Below, in pieces: positions 45,374 to 54,109 of a DNA stretch of 57,713 nucleotides. The stretch is from the NCBI GenBank assembly GCA_017939795.1, contig JAGBAA010000044.1, forward strand, positions 1 to 57,713, read 5' to 3'. The position numbers were made by a program, and so were the translations under genes. The DNA comes from Thermoguttaceae bacterium. Its GTDB lineage: Bacteria > Planctomycetota > Planctomycetia > Pirellulales > Thermoguttaceae. The number at the start of each line of letters is the position of its first letter. Position 1 is the stretch's first letter. The notes under the pieces were generated by a model. That model had not been told where the DNA came from and did no database searches. It saw only the letters and a list, made by a program, of their open reading frames with translations.

Positions 45374-47098
45374 TTATTCGGCGACCGTTTCGCGAACGAC
45401 TTCTTCCAGCGTCGTTTCCCCCGCAAAAACCTTCTTCATCCCTGACTTGCGCAGAGGCGTCAAACCGCCCTGAAGCGCCGCGTCTCGCAGTTTTTCCGTC
45501 GAGCAGCCCGTGTTGATCAAATCACGCAGACGGTCATTCAGGATCAGAAGCTCATGAAGCCCCGTTCGGCCTTTCAGCCCCGTGTTGTTGCAGACTGCGC
45601 AGCCGCGCCCGCGGTAGAATTTCTGCCCCATCACGTCATCCGGCGTCATGTCCATATCGGCGAGCAGACCGGTGTTCGGCATCGTCTCCTCTTTGCACTC
45701 CGTGCAGATGCGGCGCACAAGACGCTGTGCCAAAACCGCTTCGAGCGTCGCAGTGATCAAGAACGGCTGGATGCCCATGTCGCGCAGACGGGTGATCGTG
45801 CTCGGCGCGTCGTTCGTGTGCAGCGTACTGAACACCATGTGCCCGGTCAGCGCAGCCTGAATCGCGATTTCCGCCGTCTCAAGGTCGCGGATCTCTCCGA
45901 CCAGAATTCGGTCCGGATCCTGACGGAGGATCGAGCGCAGGCACTGCGCAAACGTATTGCCGATGCTCGAATCGATCGGGATCTGCACGATACCGTCAAT
46001 GTCGTACTCGACCGGGTCTTCCGTCGTGATGAGCTTCTCCTCGATCGTGTTCATCTCCGAAAGCGCAGCGTACAGCGTCGTCGTCTTCCCGGAACCCGTC
46101 GGGCCAGTGACCAGAACGATGCCGTTAGGACGGCGCATGATCGTACGGAAGTTTCCAAGGATCTCCTGGTCCATCCCGATCTTGTCCAGATCCAGCATGA
46201 CCACAGAACGGTCGAGAACTCGCATGACGACGCTCTCGCCGAACAGCGTCGGCAGCACGCTCACACGCAGGTCGACCGGGTGTCCGCCGACGGACAGCTC
46301 GATTCGTCCGTCCTGCGGCAAACGGCGTTCCGCAATATCCAGGTTCGCCATGACCTTGATTCGCGTCGTGATGGCGAACGCAAGGTGACGCGGCGGCGGG
46401 ACCAGCTCGTAAAGCTGACCATCTGCGCGGATGCGGATCTTAAATTCCGTCTCGAACGGTTCAAGGTGAATGTCCGACGCACGGTCACGGATCGCCATGA
46501 GGATGACCATGTTCAGCAGCTTGCGTACCGGAGCAGCATCCGCCATCGCTTCCAGCCCCGTCAGGTCGATCGCATTATTGTCGATGTCCGCCTCCGACGC
46601 CAGCTTGTTCAGACTTTCATCCGACTCCAGCTCCTCAAGCAGTTTTTCGACGCTTTCAGACCCTTCCGTATAGTATTTCTCAAGAAATTTGTTGACCTCT
46701 GCATCCGTCGCGACCATCGGAATGATGGTGTAGCCGAGGAAGTTGCGCAGTTCGTCGCAGATATAAAGATTCTGCGGCTGACTCATCGCGATCGTCAGTT
46801 CGTTGGTCGACGGATCTAATGAAAGCGGGATCACTTTGTAGCTCTGCGCCATATCCTCCGTCAAAAGTGAAATCACGTTCGCATCAAACGGATACGTGCT
46901 CAGCACGACCATCTCCATCCCCAACTGCTTGCCGAGCGCCTGCGCCAGCTGGTCGTCATTGATCAGCCCCATCCCAATGGCGATCTGTCCAAGAAGTTCT
47001 CCGGGACGGCGCGTTTTCTGTTCGCGCAGAAGGGTAAGCTGTTCCTCGGAAATGAACTTCAGATCGACCAGGACCTGCCCCAAACCACGTAATGCCAT
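45374..47098 (-). CDS. Type IV pilus / type II secretion assembly ATPase, PilB/GspE type (second copy)
   Basis: The product has 574 residues. An N-terminal MshEN (GspE N-terminal) domain covers about 1-145 (LGQVLVDLKFISEEQLTLLREQ, LGQIAIGMGLINDDQLAQALGKQLG). The motor core has Walker A GPTGSGKTTTLYAAL at 332-346, the Asp and His boxes between, and Walker B ILVGEIRDLETAEIAIQAALTGH at about 398-420. A tetra-cysteine zinc site C465-x2-C468 ... C500-x2-C503 follows. These features define extension-type ATPases of the PilB/GspE group. It differs from the other PilB-like protein in this operon mainly in the linker (about 150-190). It hydrolyses ATP to add subunits to the pilus or pseudopilus. Confidence 0.92.
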   Translation of the reverse strand: MALRGLGQVLVDLKFISEEQLTLLREQKTRRPGELLGQIAIGMGLINDDQLAQALGKQLGMEMVVLSTYPFDANVISLLTEDMAQSYKVIPLSLDPSTNELTIAMSQPQNLYICDELRNFLGYTIIPMVATDAEVNKFLEKYYTEGSESVEKLLEELESDESLNKLASEADIDNNAIDLTGLEAMADAAPVRKLLNMVILMAIRDRASDIHLEPFETEFKIRIRADGQLYELVPPPRHLAFAITTRIKVMANLDIAERRLPQDGRIELSVGGHPVDLRVSVLPTLFGESVVMRVLDRSVVMLDLDKIGMDQEILGNFRTIMRRPNGIVLVTGPTGSGKTTTLYAALSEMNTIEEKLITTEDPVEYDIDGIVQIPIDSSIGNTFAQCLRSILRQDPDRILVGEIRDLETAEIAIQAALTGHMVFSTLHTNDAPSTITRLRDMGIQPFLITATLEAVLAQRLVRRICTECKEETMPNTGLLADMDMTPDDVMGQKFYRGRGCAVCNNTGLKGRTGLHELLILNDRLRDLINTGCSTEKLRDAALQGGLTPLRKSGMKKVFAGETTLEEVVRETVAE

Positions 47099-47214
47099 GA
47101 ATCTTTAATCCTGTGAAAATATACCTTTTGAAATTCCCCAATTCCAATTCCGAAAACACGAAACCGCCCTGCCCCAGGATCTGCACGGGACAGAGCGCAT
47201 TCCGGCTCTCATTT

Positions 47215-48303
47215 TCATTCGTCGGCGACCAGTTTGCCCGCTTTGTATTCGGCAACGCGCTTCATCAGGTCGTCGGTGCTGTTCGCTTTTCCGAGCGCGT
47301 CTTCCAGCGTCACGATACCGTCACGCCAGAGCTTGAAGAGATGGTCGTCGAGCAGCTGCATTCCGCGCTTCGCCCCGGTCTGAATGACGGAGGTGATTCG
47401 GAAGATCTTGTTTTCGCGGATCAGGTTCGCCGTCGCAGAATCGACCACGAGCATCTCGTATGCCGCAACTCGCCCGCCGCCGATTCGCGGAAGCAGCGTC
47501 TGGCAAAGCACGCCAAGAATAGAGGTCGCCAGCTGTGTACGGATCTGGTCCTGCTGCGTATTCGGGAAAACGTCGATGATTCGGTTGATCGTACCGGCGG
47601 CGGAACTCGTATGCAGCGTACCGAACACCACGTGCCCTGTTTCTGCGGCCGTGATGGCGGTCTCGATCGTCTCGAGGTCTCGCATTTCTCCCACGAGGAT
47701 GACGTCCGGGTCCTGACGCAAGGCACGACGGATGGCTTCCGCGAACGTCGGCACATCAACGCCGATCTCGCGCTGGTTGATCGTGCATTTGATGTTCGGA
47801 TGGTAAAATTCGATCGGGTCTTCGATCGTGATGATGTGGTGGTCCACATTTTCGTTCAGCCACTTGATCATCGCGGCGAGCGTCGTAGTTTTTCCGGAAC
47901 CGGTCGGTCCCGTCACGAGCAGAAGACCGCGCGGACGCTGGATCAGTTCTCGGCAGATCGGCGGCGTGCTGAGCTGCTCCATCGAGAGCATCTTGTTCGG
48001 GATCTGACGCAAAACCATCGCTACGTTACCGCGCTGACGGAAGACAGAAACACGGAAACGCGCCGCATCGCCGAATGAGAAACCGAAGTCCGTACTTCCC
48101 ATTTCCTGAAGCTCCTGCTGACAGCGGGACGGCGTGATGCTCTTCATCAGGGCCACGGTATCATCCGGCGTGAGTTCATTCGTCTCAAGACGGACCATTC
48201 GACCGTGAAGACGCACGACCGGAGGCTGGCCCGTCGTAATGTGCAAGTCGGATACGCCCTGTTTCACCACCGTCTGCAAAAGTTTGTCGATGAGTACTGC
48301 CAT
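47215..48303 (-). CDS. pilT: Pilus retraction ATPase PilT
   Basis: The product has 362 residues, the normal length for PilT. It has N-terminal LIDKLLQTVVKQGVSDLHITTGQPPVVRLHG, Walker A GPTGSGKTTTLAAM (132-145), Walker B VILVGEMRDLETIETAITAAETGHVVFGTLHT and the PilT-typical AGTINRIIDVFP. No zinc cysteines are present, which distinguishes it from PilB/GspE. It powers depolymerisation of type IV pili, so its presence argues that this operon encodes a true retractile pilus and not only type II secretion. It begins 48 bp downstream of the heptamer array. Confidence 0.95.
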   Translation of the reverse strand: MAVLIDKLLQTVVKQGVSDLHITTGQPPVVRLHGRMVRLETNELTPDDTVALMKSITPSRCQQELQEMGSTDFGFSFGDAARFRVSVFRQRGNVAMVLRQIPNKMLSMEQLSTPPICRELIQRPRGLLLVTGPTGSGKTTTLAAMIKWLNENVDHHIITIEDPIEFYHPNIKCTINQREIGVDVPTFAEAIRRALRQDPDVILVGEMRDLETIETAITAAETGHVVFGTLHTSSAAGTINRIIDVFPNTQQDQIRTQLATSILGVLCQTLLPRIGGGRVAAYEMLVVDSATANLIRENKIFRITSVIQTGAKRGMQLLDDHLFKLWRDGIVTLEDALGKANSTDDLMKRVAEYKAGKLVADE

Positions 48304-48349
48304 AAAATATCTCTATCCTTTAAATGAAAAAGTGAAAATCTTCTTTTTT

Positions 48350-48570
48350 AGCTTTTAGCTTCTAGCTTTTGGCTTTTGGCTTTTGGCTTTTGGCGTTTGG
48401 CGTTTGGCGTTTGGCGTTTGGCGTTTGGCGTTTGGCGTTTGGCTAATCGCCAACAGCTAACGGCTAACAGCTAACAGCTAACGGCTAACAGCTAACAGCT
48501 AACAGCTAACAGCTAACAGCTAACGGCTAACAGCTAACGGCTAATCGCTAACAGCTAACAGCTAATCGCT
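48350..48570. repeat. Two-armed heptamer tandem array between pilB-like and pilT genes
   Basis: The first arm (48350-48440) has 13 consecutive 7-bp units: AGCTTTT, AGCTTCT, AGCTTTT, three GGCTTTT and seven GGCGTTT. An 11-bp centre (GGC, TAATC, GCC) follows. The second arm (48452-48570) has 17 units: twelve AACAGCT, three or more AACGGCT among them, and two AATCGCT. The arms read as imperfect reverse complements of each other (second arm reversed: AGCTGTT/AGCCGTT). The array abuts the stop codon of the pilB-like gene (48570-48572). Stop codons recur every 21 nt in all frames of the second arm, so it is not coding. Confidence 0.95.
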
Positions 48571-50297
48571 CAACCATCATCTTCGGACATTTTCGCGACG
48601 CGAAGCACTTCTTCCATCGTCGTGATGCCCTTCGCGACCTTGAGAAGTCCGTCCACGTAAAGCGTTTTCATTCCTTCCGTGATGGCGGCCTGACGGATCT
48701 GCGTCGTAGGAGCTTCCGCAAACGTCAGTTCACGGATCTTGCTCGACATTTTCATCAGTTCGTAGATGCCGAGACGTCCTTTGTATCCCTTCATATTGCA
48801 CGCAGTACACCCGCGGCCGTGCATGAAATGCGCACTCTCAAGAACACCTGCCGGAAAACCTGCCGAATCAAGAACCGACTGCGGAGGCTGGAAGGGTTCA
48901 CGGCATTTCTTGCAAATGGTTCGGACGAGACGCTGCGCCATGATCGCGATGACTGAGCTGGCGATCAGGTAGGAGGGCACTCCCATATCGGCGAGGCGCG
49001 TAACGGCAGAAGGCGCGTCGTTTGTGTGCAGCGTACTGAAAACAAGGTGCCCGGTCAGCGAGGCCTGGATCCCCATCTGCGCCGTTTCAAGGTCTCGCAT
49101 CTCACCGACCAGAATGATGTTCGGCGCCTGACGGAGCATGGAACGGATGACGCTCGCAAAGTCGAGACCGATCTGGTGCTTGATCTCGACCTGATTGATC
49201 CCGGCAAGATAGTATTCCACCGGGTCTTCGGCCGTGATGATCTTTCGGTCCGGCGTGTTCAGGGCGTTAAGAGCGGCGTAAAGAGACGTCGTTTTCCCGG
49301 ACCCTGTCGGTCCCGTCACGAGAATGATCCCGTTCGGACGGCGGATGAGCGTATTGAACGTCGTGAAGTCATCTTCCGCAAAACCAAGCTGACGCAGACC
49401 GATCTTGATGTTGTCCTTATCGAGAATACGCATAACGACCGACTGCCCATGGTTCGTCGGAATAATACTCACGCGCAGGTCCAGCTCCTTCTCGCCGACG
49501 GTAACCTTGATTCGTCCGTCCTGCGTTCTTCGGCGTTCCGCAATGTCGAGTTTGGAAAGAATTTTGATTCGGGACAGAAGTGCTCCGAGAAGACGGCGAG
49601 GCGGACTGTCGCGCTCCACCAGAACACCGTCGATACGGTACCGGATACGAATGCGGTCTTCAAACGGTTCGATGTGGATGTCGGAGGCTTTCAGCTGAAC
49701 GGCCTCGGTGATGATGAGCTGCGCAAGACGGACGATCGGCGCACTCGTTTCATCCAGATCGCCTCCTTCGTCATCCGCTGCATAAATATCCGTTTCGGAG
49801 AAATCGATCTCCGTCGTCGTCGACGCTGCTGCATCTGCCGCGAGAGAAACAGCCTGCGCGATCCCTTCCTGACCGTAGAGAGAATTGAGCGTTTTCCGGA
49901 TCGCTTCTGCCGGCGAGAGATTAATATTGATACGGCGATTGAGCATGAACGTCAGTTTGTCGATCATGTTGAAATCTTCCGGTTCGCTCGTCGCGATGGT
50001 CAGCTCGCCTTCGTCAGCCGCGATCGGAACGATATTGAACTCACGCGCCACGTGTTCCGGAATCAGCGACACAACATCCGCCGGAATATTCAGTGTTTCG
50101 AGCTTCACAAACTGCGTACCGTACTCCTGCGCCATGGCACGCATGACATTATTCGCAGAAACGTAATCGAGCTGGACCAGAGCGTCCCCCAATTTGATCT
50201 TCCGCGCACTCGCGACGGTCTGAGCCTCTTCAAGCTGCTCCTGACTGATGACCTTGCATTTGACCAAAATCTCTGCAAAATTTCTTCTTTTTGCCAT
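48570..50297 (-). CDS. Type IV pilus / type II secretion assembly ATPase, PilB/GspE type (first copy)
   Basis: The product has 575 residues from the ATG at 50297, with GAGGA upstream; a longer frame to 50381 would add a non-conserved leader. MshEN domain about 1-145 (FAEILVKCKVISQEQLEEAQTVASARKIKLGDALVQLDYV), an acidic low-complexity linker at about 155-187 (TTTEIDFSETDIYAADDEGGDLDE), Walker A GPTGSGKTTSLYAAL (329-343), Walker B IILVGEMRDLETAQMGIQASLTGH, and zinc cysteines C462, C465, C497, C500. It is the first gene of the operon with a consensus promoter. Two PilB/GspE-type motors beside one PilT suggest two filaments or a regulated pair. Which one serves a secretion system is not decidable here. 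Confidence 0.92.
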   Translation of the reverse strand: MAKRRNFAEILVKCKVISQEQLEEAQTVASARKIKLGDALVQLDYVSANNVMRAMAQEYGTQFVKLETLNIPADVVSLIPEHVAREFNIVPIAADEGELTIATSEPEDFNMIDKLTFMLNRRININLSPAEAIRKTLNSLYGQEGIAQAVSLAADAAASTTTEIDFSETDIYAADDEGGDLDETSAPIVRLAQLIITEAVQLKASDIHIEPFEDRIRIRYRIDGVLVERDSPPRRLLGALLSRIKILSKLDIAERRRTQDGRIKVTVGEKELDLRVSIIPTNHGQSVVMRILDKDNIKIGLRQLGFAEDDFTTFNTLIRRPNGIILVTGPTGSGKTTSLYAALNALNTPDRKIITAEDPVEYYLAGINQVEIKHQIGLDFASVIRSMLRQAPNIILVGEMRDLETAQMGIQASLTGHLVFSTLHTNDAPSAVTRLADMGVPSYLIASSVIAIMAQRLVRTICKKCREPFQPPQSVLDSAGFPAGVLESAHFMHGRGCTACNMKGYKGRLGIYELMKMSSKIRELTFAEAPTTQIRQAAITEGMKTLYVDGLLKVAKGITTMEEVLRVAKMSEDDG

Positions 50298-50600
50298 GAA
50301 GAACTTCCTCGGTTCTTTTAAAGGACGGACATACCATCCGCTACTGCACAGGAGCAGTACCAGAAACGGCTGTTCCTGCACAAATTTCCCACTTCAAAGA
50401 ATTTCCCCGTCAGGTACTTTTCTTCCCCCAATCAATACGGACGACAAAACACACACGCCAGTACGCACACACTTTGCCGAAACCGCCGACAACAAAAGAG
50501 GCATCCAGGCAACCCGGAACGTTCCGTATCCGTCCGGCATCCGGCTTCAAAAAGCAGCGGACAGACTGCCCCCGCCCCTTTTCGCACTTCATCATCCTAT

Positions 50601-50629
50601 AGATTACCGCGAACTTGCGTTTTTGTCAA
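50601..50629 (-). promoter_or_regulatory. Promoter of the pilus operon
   Basis: On the minus strand a perfect TTGACA (50624-50629), a 17-bp spacer and TAATCT (50601-50606), about 300 bp upstream of the first pilB-like gene. Confidence 0.7.
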
Positions 50630-50844
50630 GTATGCTCTCTTGAAAAGATCCGTATTTTTTCAAAAAAAATCACTTTTCGCTAAAAAAATCCACCCGAATT
50701 TCCCATTTCCCACCGGAAACCCAGATTTCTGAAAAATGAAGCTGGAACACACGGACGCTCCCCCGCAAACCGATCCTCCCGTTCTTTTTCCGCCCAAAAT
50801 CCGGCTTATCCGCCAAAACGTTCCCAAACACACTGTCCCACCCC

Positions 50845-50873
50845 TTGACGTCTGCGCCTTTTTTCAGTAAAAT
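50845..50873 (+). promoter_or_regulatory. Promoter of the glycerophosphodiesterase operon
   Basis: TTGACG (50845-50850), a 17-bp spacer and TAAAAT (50868-50873), 113 bp before the ATG at 50986. It fits the promoter pattern of this window closely. Confidence 0.8.
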
Positions 50874-50985
50874 CAAAAGAAAGTGACTGTCTGACCAGTA
50901 TTCAGAGTCCCGACGTTTCGCGCACTCCCGGTCTGGTCTTGTTTCCAACCATTCTTTCACACCATTCATCCCACAGGAGAAGAAA

Positions 50986-51855
50986 ATGATCCCGCGTATT
51001 TTTTTGCTTGCCGTCCTCGTTTTCCTGGGTTCCCTGATGCCGGGCGGTCTGACTGTCTCTGCACAGGAAACGCTCAAAAAACCATCCGAGATGCCGAAGC
51101 CGCTTCTCGCGCCGGTCGTCGGACACCGCGGTTTCTCGTATGATTTTCCCGAAAACACAGCCCTCTCCTCTGCCGAATGCGCAAAAGTCGGAGCGCACGG
51201 CTGCGAGTGCGACCTGATGGTCACGAAAGACGGCAAGGTCGTTCTCTTCCATGATGGACGTACCAACCGGAAAGTTCAGACTGCGGACGGGAAACCGGTT
51301 CCCGGAAGAATCGCCGACTACGATTTTGAGACACTCCGTACCTTTGATGTCGGAGTCTGGAAGGGCGAACAGTTCCGCGGCATCAAGATCACGACACTGG
51401 ATGAGTACCTCGACGCACTGAAAGGAACAGACTGTCTCCCGGTCTTCGAGCTGAAGACCTGCCCGCCGGACCCGATCGTGAAGGCCGTCGAAGAACGCGG
51501 ACTGGAAAAAGCGTGCATCTTCATCTCCGCGTCCCGTTTCGTTCGGGAACGTCACCCGGAGATCAGCACAGCCGTCCTCCTCGGGAAAGCTGAAAACGTG
51601 AAGGATGAAGACCTTCCCGACTACCTCGAAAATCTTCTGACGCAAAATCTCACGAACGTCGTGGATATTCACCACTCGCGCATCACGCCGGAGATCGCGA
51701 AGGAACTGAAGGCTCGCGGGATCTACATCATGGTCTGGACCGTCAACGATCCGGCAAGGATGGAAGCACTCTACCGCATGGGGGTCGACAGCATCACGAC
51801 AGACCGTCCGGACGTTGCGCTGGAGATCTACAGAAAACTCAAAAACGAAAAGTAA
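50986..51855 (+). CDS. Exported glycerophosphodiester phosphodiesterase
   Basis: The product has 289 residues, with a signal peptide cleaved near VSA-Q (about 26) and AGGAGA upstream of the ATG. The GDPD TIM-barrel signatures are complete: VVGHRGFSYDFPENT (H47, R48, E57, N58), CECDLMVTKDGKVVLFHD (E74, D76, H89) and later FELKT and MVWTVND. It hydrolyses glycerophosphodiesters to sn-glycerol-3-phosphate and an alcohol, probably outside the cytoplasm. It leads a probable three-gene operon with the oxidoreductase (159 bp later) and the GlcN6P deaminase-like gene. Confidence 0.92.
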   Translation: MIPRIFLLAVLVFLGSLMPGGLTVSAQETLKKPSEMPKPLLAPVVGHRGFSYDFPENTALSSAECAKVGAHGCECDLMVTKDGKVVLFHDGRTNRKVQTADGKPVPGRIADYDFETLRTFDVGVWKGEQFRGIKITTLDEYLDALKGTDCLPVFELKTCPPDPIVKAVEERGLEKACIFISASRFVRERHPEISTAVLLGKAENVKDEDLPDYLENLLTQNLTNVVDIHHSRITPEIAKELKARGIYIMVWTVNDPARMEALYRMGVDSITTDRPDVALEIYRKLKNEK

Positions 51856-52014
51856 GGCGAAACAGTTTCCGCCGAAAATTTCATGCCCGGGAGGATCCGG
51901 AATCCATGTGTCCTCCGCATTCTCCCAGGTATGGACCTGAATCAGGATCCCTATCCATCCAACCAGCCCAGAAACAGAAAAAATATCCCCAGCCATTCCA
52001 TGAAAGGTTTTCCA

Positions 52015-53268
52015 ATGAAAAGAATCCGGACTGTCCTTCCCATTTTCGTTTTTCTTGCTTCCCTGCTCGCACTGACTTCGGTATTTGCCGACGCTGCCGC
52101 GTCTGTCAGCACGGCTGAGCCTGCCGACACGTCCGTCATCCGGCTTGGGATCATCGGCACGGACACCTCGCACGTTCCCGCGTTCGTGAAGCTCTTCAAC
52201 GCTCCGAATGCGGAAGGAGACTACCAGAAACTTGAGATCACCGCCGCAGTCAAAGGCGGGATGCCGGACAATGAGTCGAGCTGGAGCCGCAAAGACCAAT
52301 ACCCGCAAGACATCGTGCCGTTCGGCGTGAAAATTTACGCGACGATCGAGGAAATGCTTCCGCACGTGGACGGCGTGCTGATCGAGAGCGTCGACGGCCG
52401 TCCGCATCTGGAGTTCGCCCGACCGGTCATCGCGGCAGGAAAACCGCTTTTCATCGACAAACCGATGGCGGGAAATCTCTGGGAAACGCTGGAGATCTTC
52501 CGTCTTGCCGAAGAGAAAAACGTTCCGCTTTTCTCCGCCTCCTCGCTCCGCTACAGTGCATCGATCCAGGAGGTCCGAAACGCCAGCCCGTACGGCGAAA
52601 CGCACGGCATCGCCGCCTGGAGTCCGTGCCATCTGAACGAATGCCATCCCGACTTTTACTGGTACGGCATCCACGGCGTGGAGACGCTCTTCACGATGAT
52701 GGGAGGCGCGGGCTGCGTGAGCGTTTCGCGCACCTCAACGCCCAACTATGACCTGGCCGTCGGCGTCTGGAATGATGGACGGATCGGGACGTTCCGCGGC
52801 ATCCGGGCCGGAAGTGCTCCGTACGGCGGTATGGTCTTCGGAAGCAAAGGGGTGAATATCGCGGGGAAATACGACGGCTACAAACCGCTCTGCGATCAGA
52901 TCTGCACGTTCTTCCTCACCGGGAAATCACCGATCGACCCGCAGGAAACGCTTGAGATCATGGCCTTCATGAGTGCGGCAGACGCGAGTAAAGCCCAGAA
53001 CGGCGCCCACGTGACGCTGGAGTCCGTCATCGAATCCGCGAAAGCACTGAAAGTCCGGACATTCAGCGTCAAACTCGCCGCCGACGGCAAGCTCCAGCTT
53101 GACGGGAACGACATTTCGCTCACGGACCTGAACGCCAAACTGCGCCTTCCCGACACGCGATCCTACTATCGCGTCATTTTCGAAAACCTCGGCACCGACG
53201 ACTCCGCACGCGACGCCGTCCTCCAAAATCTCGGAGATGCCGTCCTCGTGCGCTACATTTACCCGTAG
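52015..53268 (+). CDS. Exported Gfo/Idh/MocA-family oxidoreductase
   Basis: The product has 417 residues from the ATG at 52015, chosen for AAAGG 7 nt upstream; the ATGs at 51883 and 52000 are less likely. A signal-like hydrophobic N-terminus (VLPIFVFLASLLALTSVFADA) indicates export or anchoring, common for this family in Planctomycetota. The dinucleotide fold begins with LGIIGTDTSHVPAFVKLFN (45-62), where the glycine loop is altered from the usual GxGxxG. The catalytic-region motif is FIDKPMAGNLWETLEIFRLA (148-150 DKP, where EKP is usual). The C-terminal beta-sheet domain covers about 165-400. It oxidises or dehydrates a sugar derivative; the substrate is not deducible. The missing second glycine makes cofactor binding worth testing. 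Confidence 0.83.
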   Translation: MKRIRTVLPIFVFLASLLALTSVFADAAASVSTAEPADTSVIRLGIIGTDTSHVPAFVKLFNAPNAEGDYQKLEITAAVKGGMPDNESSWSRKDQYPQDIVPFGVKIYATIEEMLPHVDGVLIESVDGRPHLEFARPVIAAGKPLFIDKPMAGNLWETLEIFRLAEEKNVPLFSASSLRYSASIQEVRNASPYGETHGIAAWSPCHLNECHPDFYWYGIHGVETLFTMMGGAGCVSVSRTSTPNYDLAVGVWNDGRIGTFRGIRAGSAPYGGMVFGSKGVNIAGKYDGYKPLCDQICTFFLTGKSPIDPQETLEIMAFMSAADASKAQNGAHVTLESVIESAKALKVRTFSVKLAADGKLQLDGNDISLTDLNAKLRLPDTRSYYRVIFENLGTDDSARDAVLQNLGDAVLVRYIYP

Positions 53269-53319
53269 TTCCTAAAAAATTCCAAACCAATGCAGAAAAA
53301 ACAAAAAAGGAGGCTCCAC

Positions 53320-54066
53320 ATGCTGATCCGCTCCGGAAAAAAAGATCTTCTCGCCTGGCGTGCCTGGTCCGACCGTGCAAGTATGGGACTGGCGGCCGCG
53401 GCATATACGGAAGGACTCATTCGTGCGCTGCTCGCAGAGAAAGAGGAACTGCGGATGATCTTCGCAGCAGCTCCGTCGCAGAATGAGGTTTTGGAAAACC
53501 TCGCCAAATCGCCGAACATTCCGTGGGAGCGGATCCACGCTTTCCATATGGATGAGTACGTCGGTCTGGATCCTGCCGCACCGCAGGGATTCGGCAACTT
53601 CCTGCGCGACCGTCTTTTCGGCCTCGTGCCGTTCAAGTCGGTAAATTACCTTCGAGAGCCGGAATCCTACGCAAAACTGCTCAATGCGGCTCCGGTCGAC
53701 ATCTGCTGCATGGGGATCGGCGAAAACGGACACATCGCATTCAACGACCCGCCGGTCGCAGATTTTGAAGACCCCAAGACCGTCAAAGTCGTGGAACTGG
53801 ACGCCGTCTGCCGTCAGCAGCAGGTCAATGACGGCTGCTTCGCGGCCCTTTCGGACGTTCCGACGCACGCGATGACGCTGACGATCCCGACGCTTTTCGC
53901 CTGCTCGCACCTCGTCTGCACCGTCCCGGCCGCCACGAAACGCAACGCAGTCACGCGCCTTCTGACCGAAGAGACCGTCTCGACCGCTCTTCCGGCCTCG
54001 ATCCTTCGCCGTCATCCGTCTGCCGCGCTTTTCCTCGACGCAGACTCCATGCCGGAGCTGGATTAA
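53320..54066 (+). CDS. nagB: Glucosamine-6-phosphate deaminase-like protein
   Basis: The product has 248 residues from the ATG at 53320 with AAGGAGG upstream; an ATG at 53290 lacks a site. It belongs to the NagB/6-phosphogluconolactonase fold. Visible motifs are the phosphate loop region IFAAAPSQNEVLENL (48-62), HMDEYVGL (76-83) and GIGENGHIAFNDPP (132-145) with catalytic-type H138. In E. coli NagB the equivalent of E135 is Asp. The end TVPAATKRNAVTRLL also fits. It would convert glucosamine-6-phosphate to fructose-6-phosphate and ammonia, feeding amino sugars into glycolysis. No nagA is adjacent. A different sugar phosphate is possible for this divergent subgroup. Confidence 0.83.
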   Translation: MLIRSGKKDLLAWRAWSDRASMGLAAAAYTEGLIRALLAEKEELRMIFAAAPSQNEVLENLAKSPNIPWERIHAFHMDEYVGLDPAAPQGFGNFLRDRLFGLVPFKSVNYLREPESYAKLLNAAPVDICCMGIGENGHIAFNDPPVADFEDPKTVKVVELDAVCRQQQVNDGCFAALSDVPTHAMTLTIPTLFACSHLVCTVPAATKRNAVTRLLTEETVSTALPASILRRHPSAALFLDADSMPELD

Positions 54067-54109
54067 GAATTAAATTCATCACAGGCCGGCAATTTCGCAC
54101 GCTCCTGAA

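Larger units (their letters stand above)
50298..50985. other. 688-bp divergent intergenic region
   Basis: This region lies between the pilus operon (minus) and the glycerophosphodiesterase operon (plus). It contains the two promoters at 50601-50629 (minus) and 50845-50873 (plus). The leader of the pilus operon is therefore about 300 nt long. Open frames inside it lack ribosome sites and recognisable motifs. No RNA gene was identified. Confidence 0.55.

Noticed and set aside
45554..46819. 421-codon plus-strand open frame inside the second PilB-like gene (and similar ones at 49026-50321 and 47113-48078)
   Set aside because: The minus-strand frames encode complete ATPase motifs; the plus-strand frames show none.
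48350..48570. CRISPR array
   Set aside because: The units are 7 bp and contiguous, with no spacers and no cas genes nearby.
48350..48570. Heptamer array as coding sequence
   Set aside because: In the second arm TAA or TAG recurs every 7 bp, so every frame is stopped each 21 bp on both strands.
36486..50297. Complete type II secretion system
   Set aside because: No secretin (GspD/PilQ), PilM-N-O or prepilin peptidase gene is present in the window; only the motors, platform and pseudopilins are.
50902..52674. 590-codon minus-strand open frame over the glycerophosphodiesterase and oxidoreductase genes
   Set aside because: It covers two genes with full family signatures on the plus strand and has no ribosome site or domain of its own.
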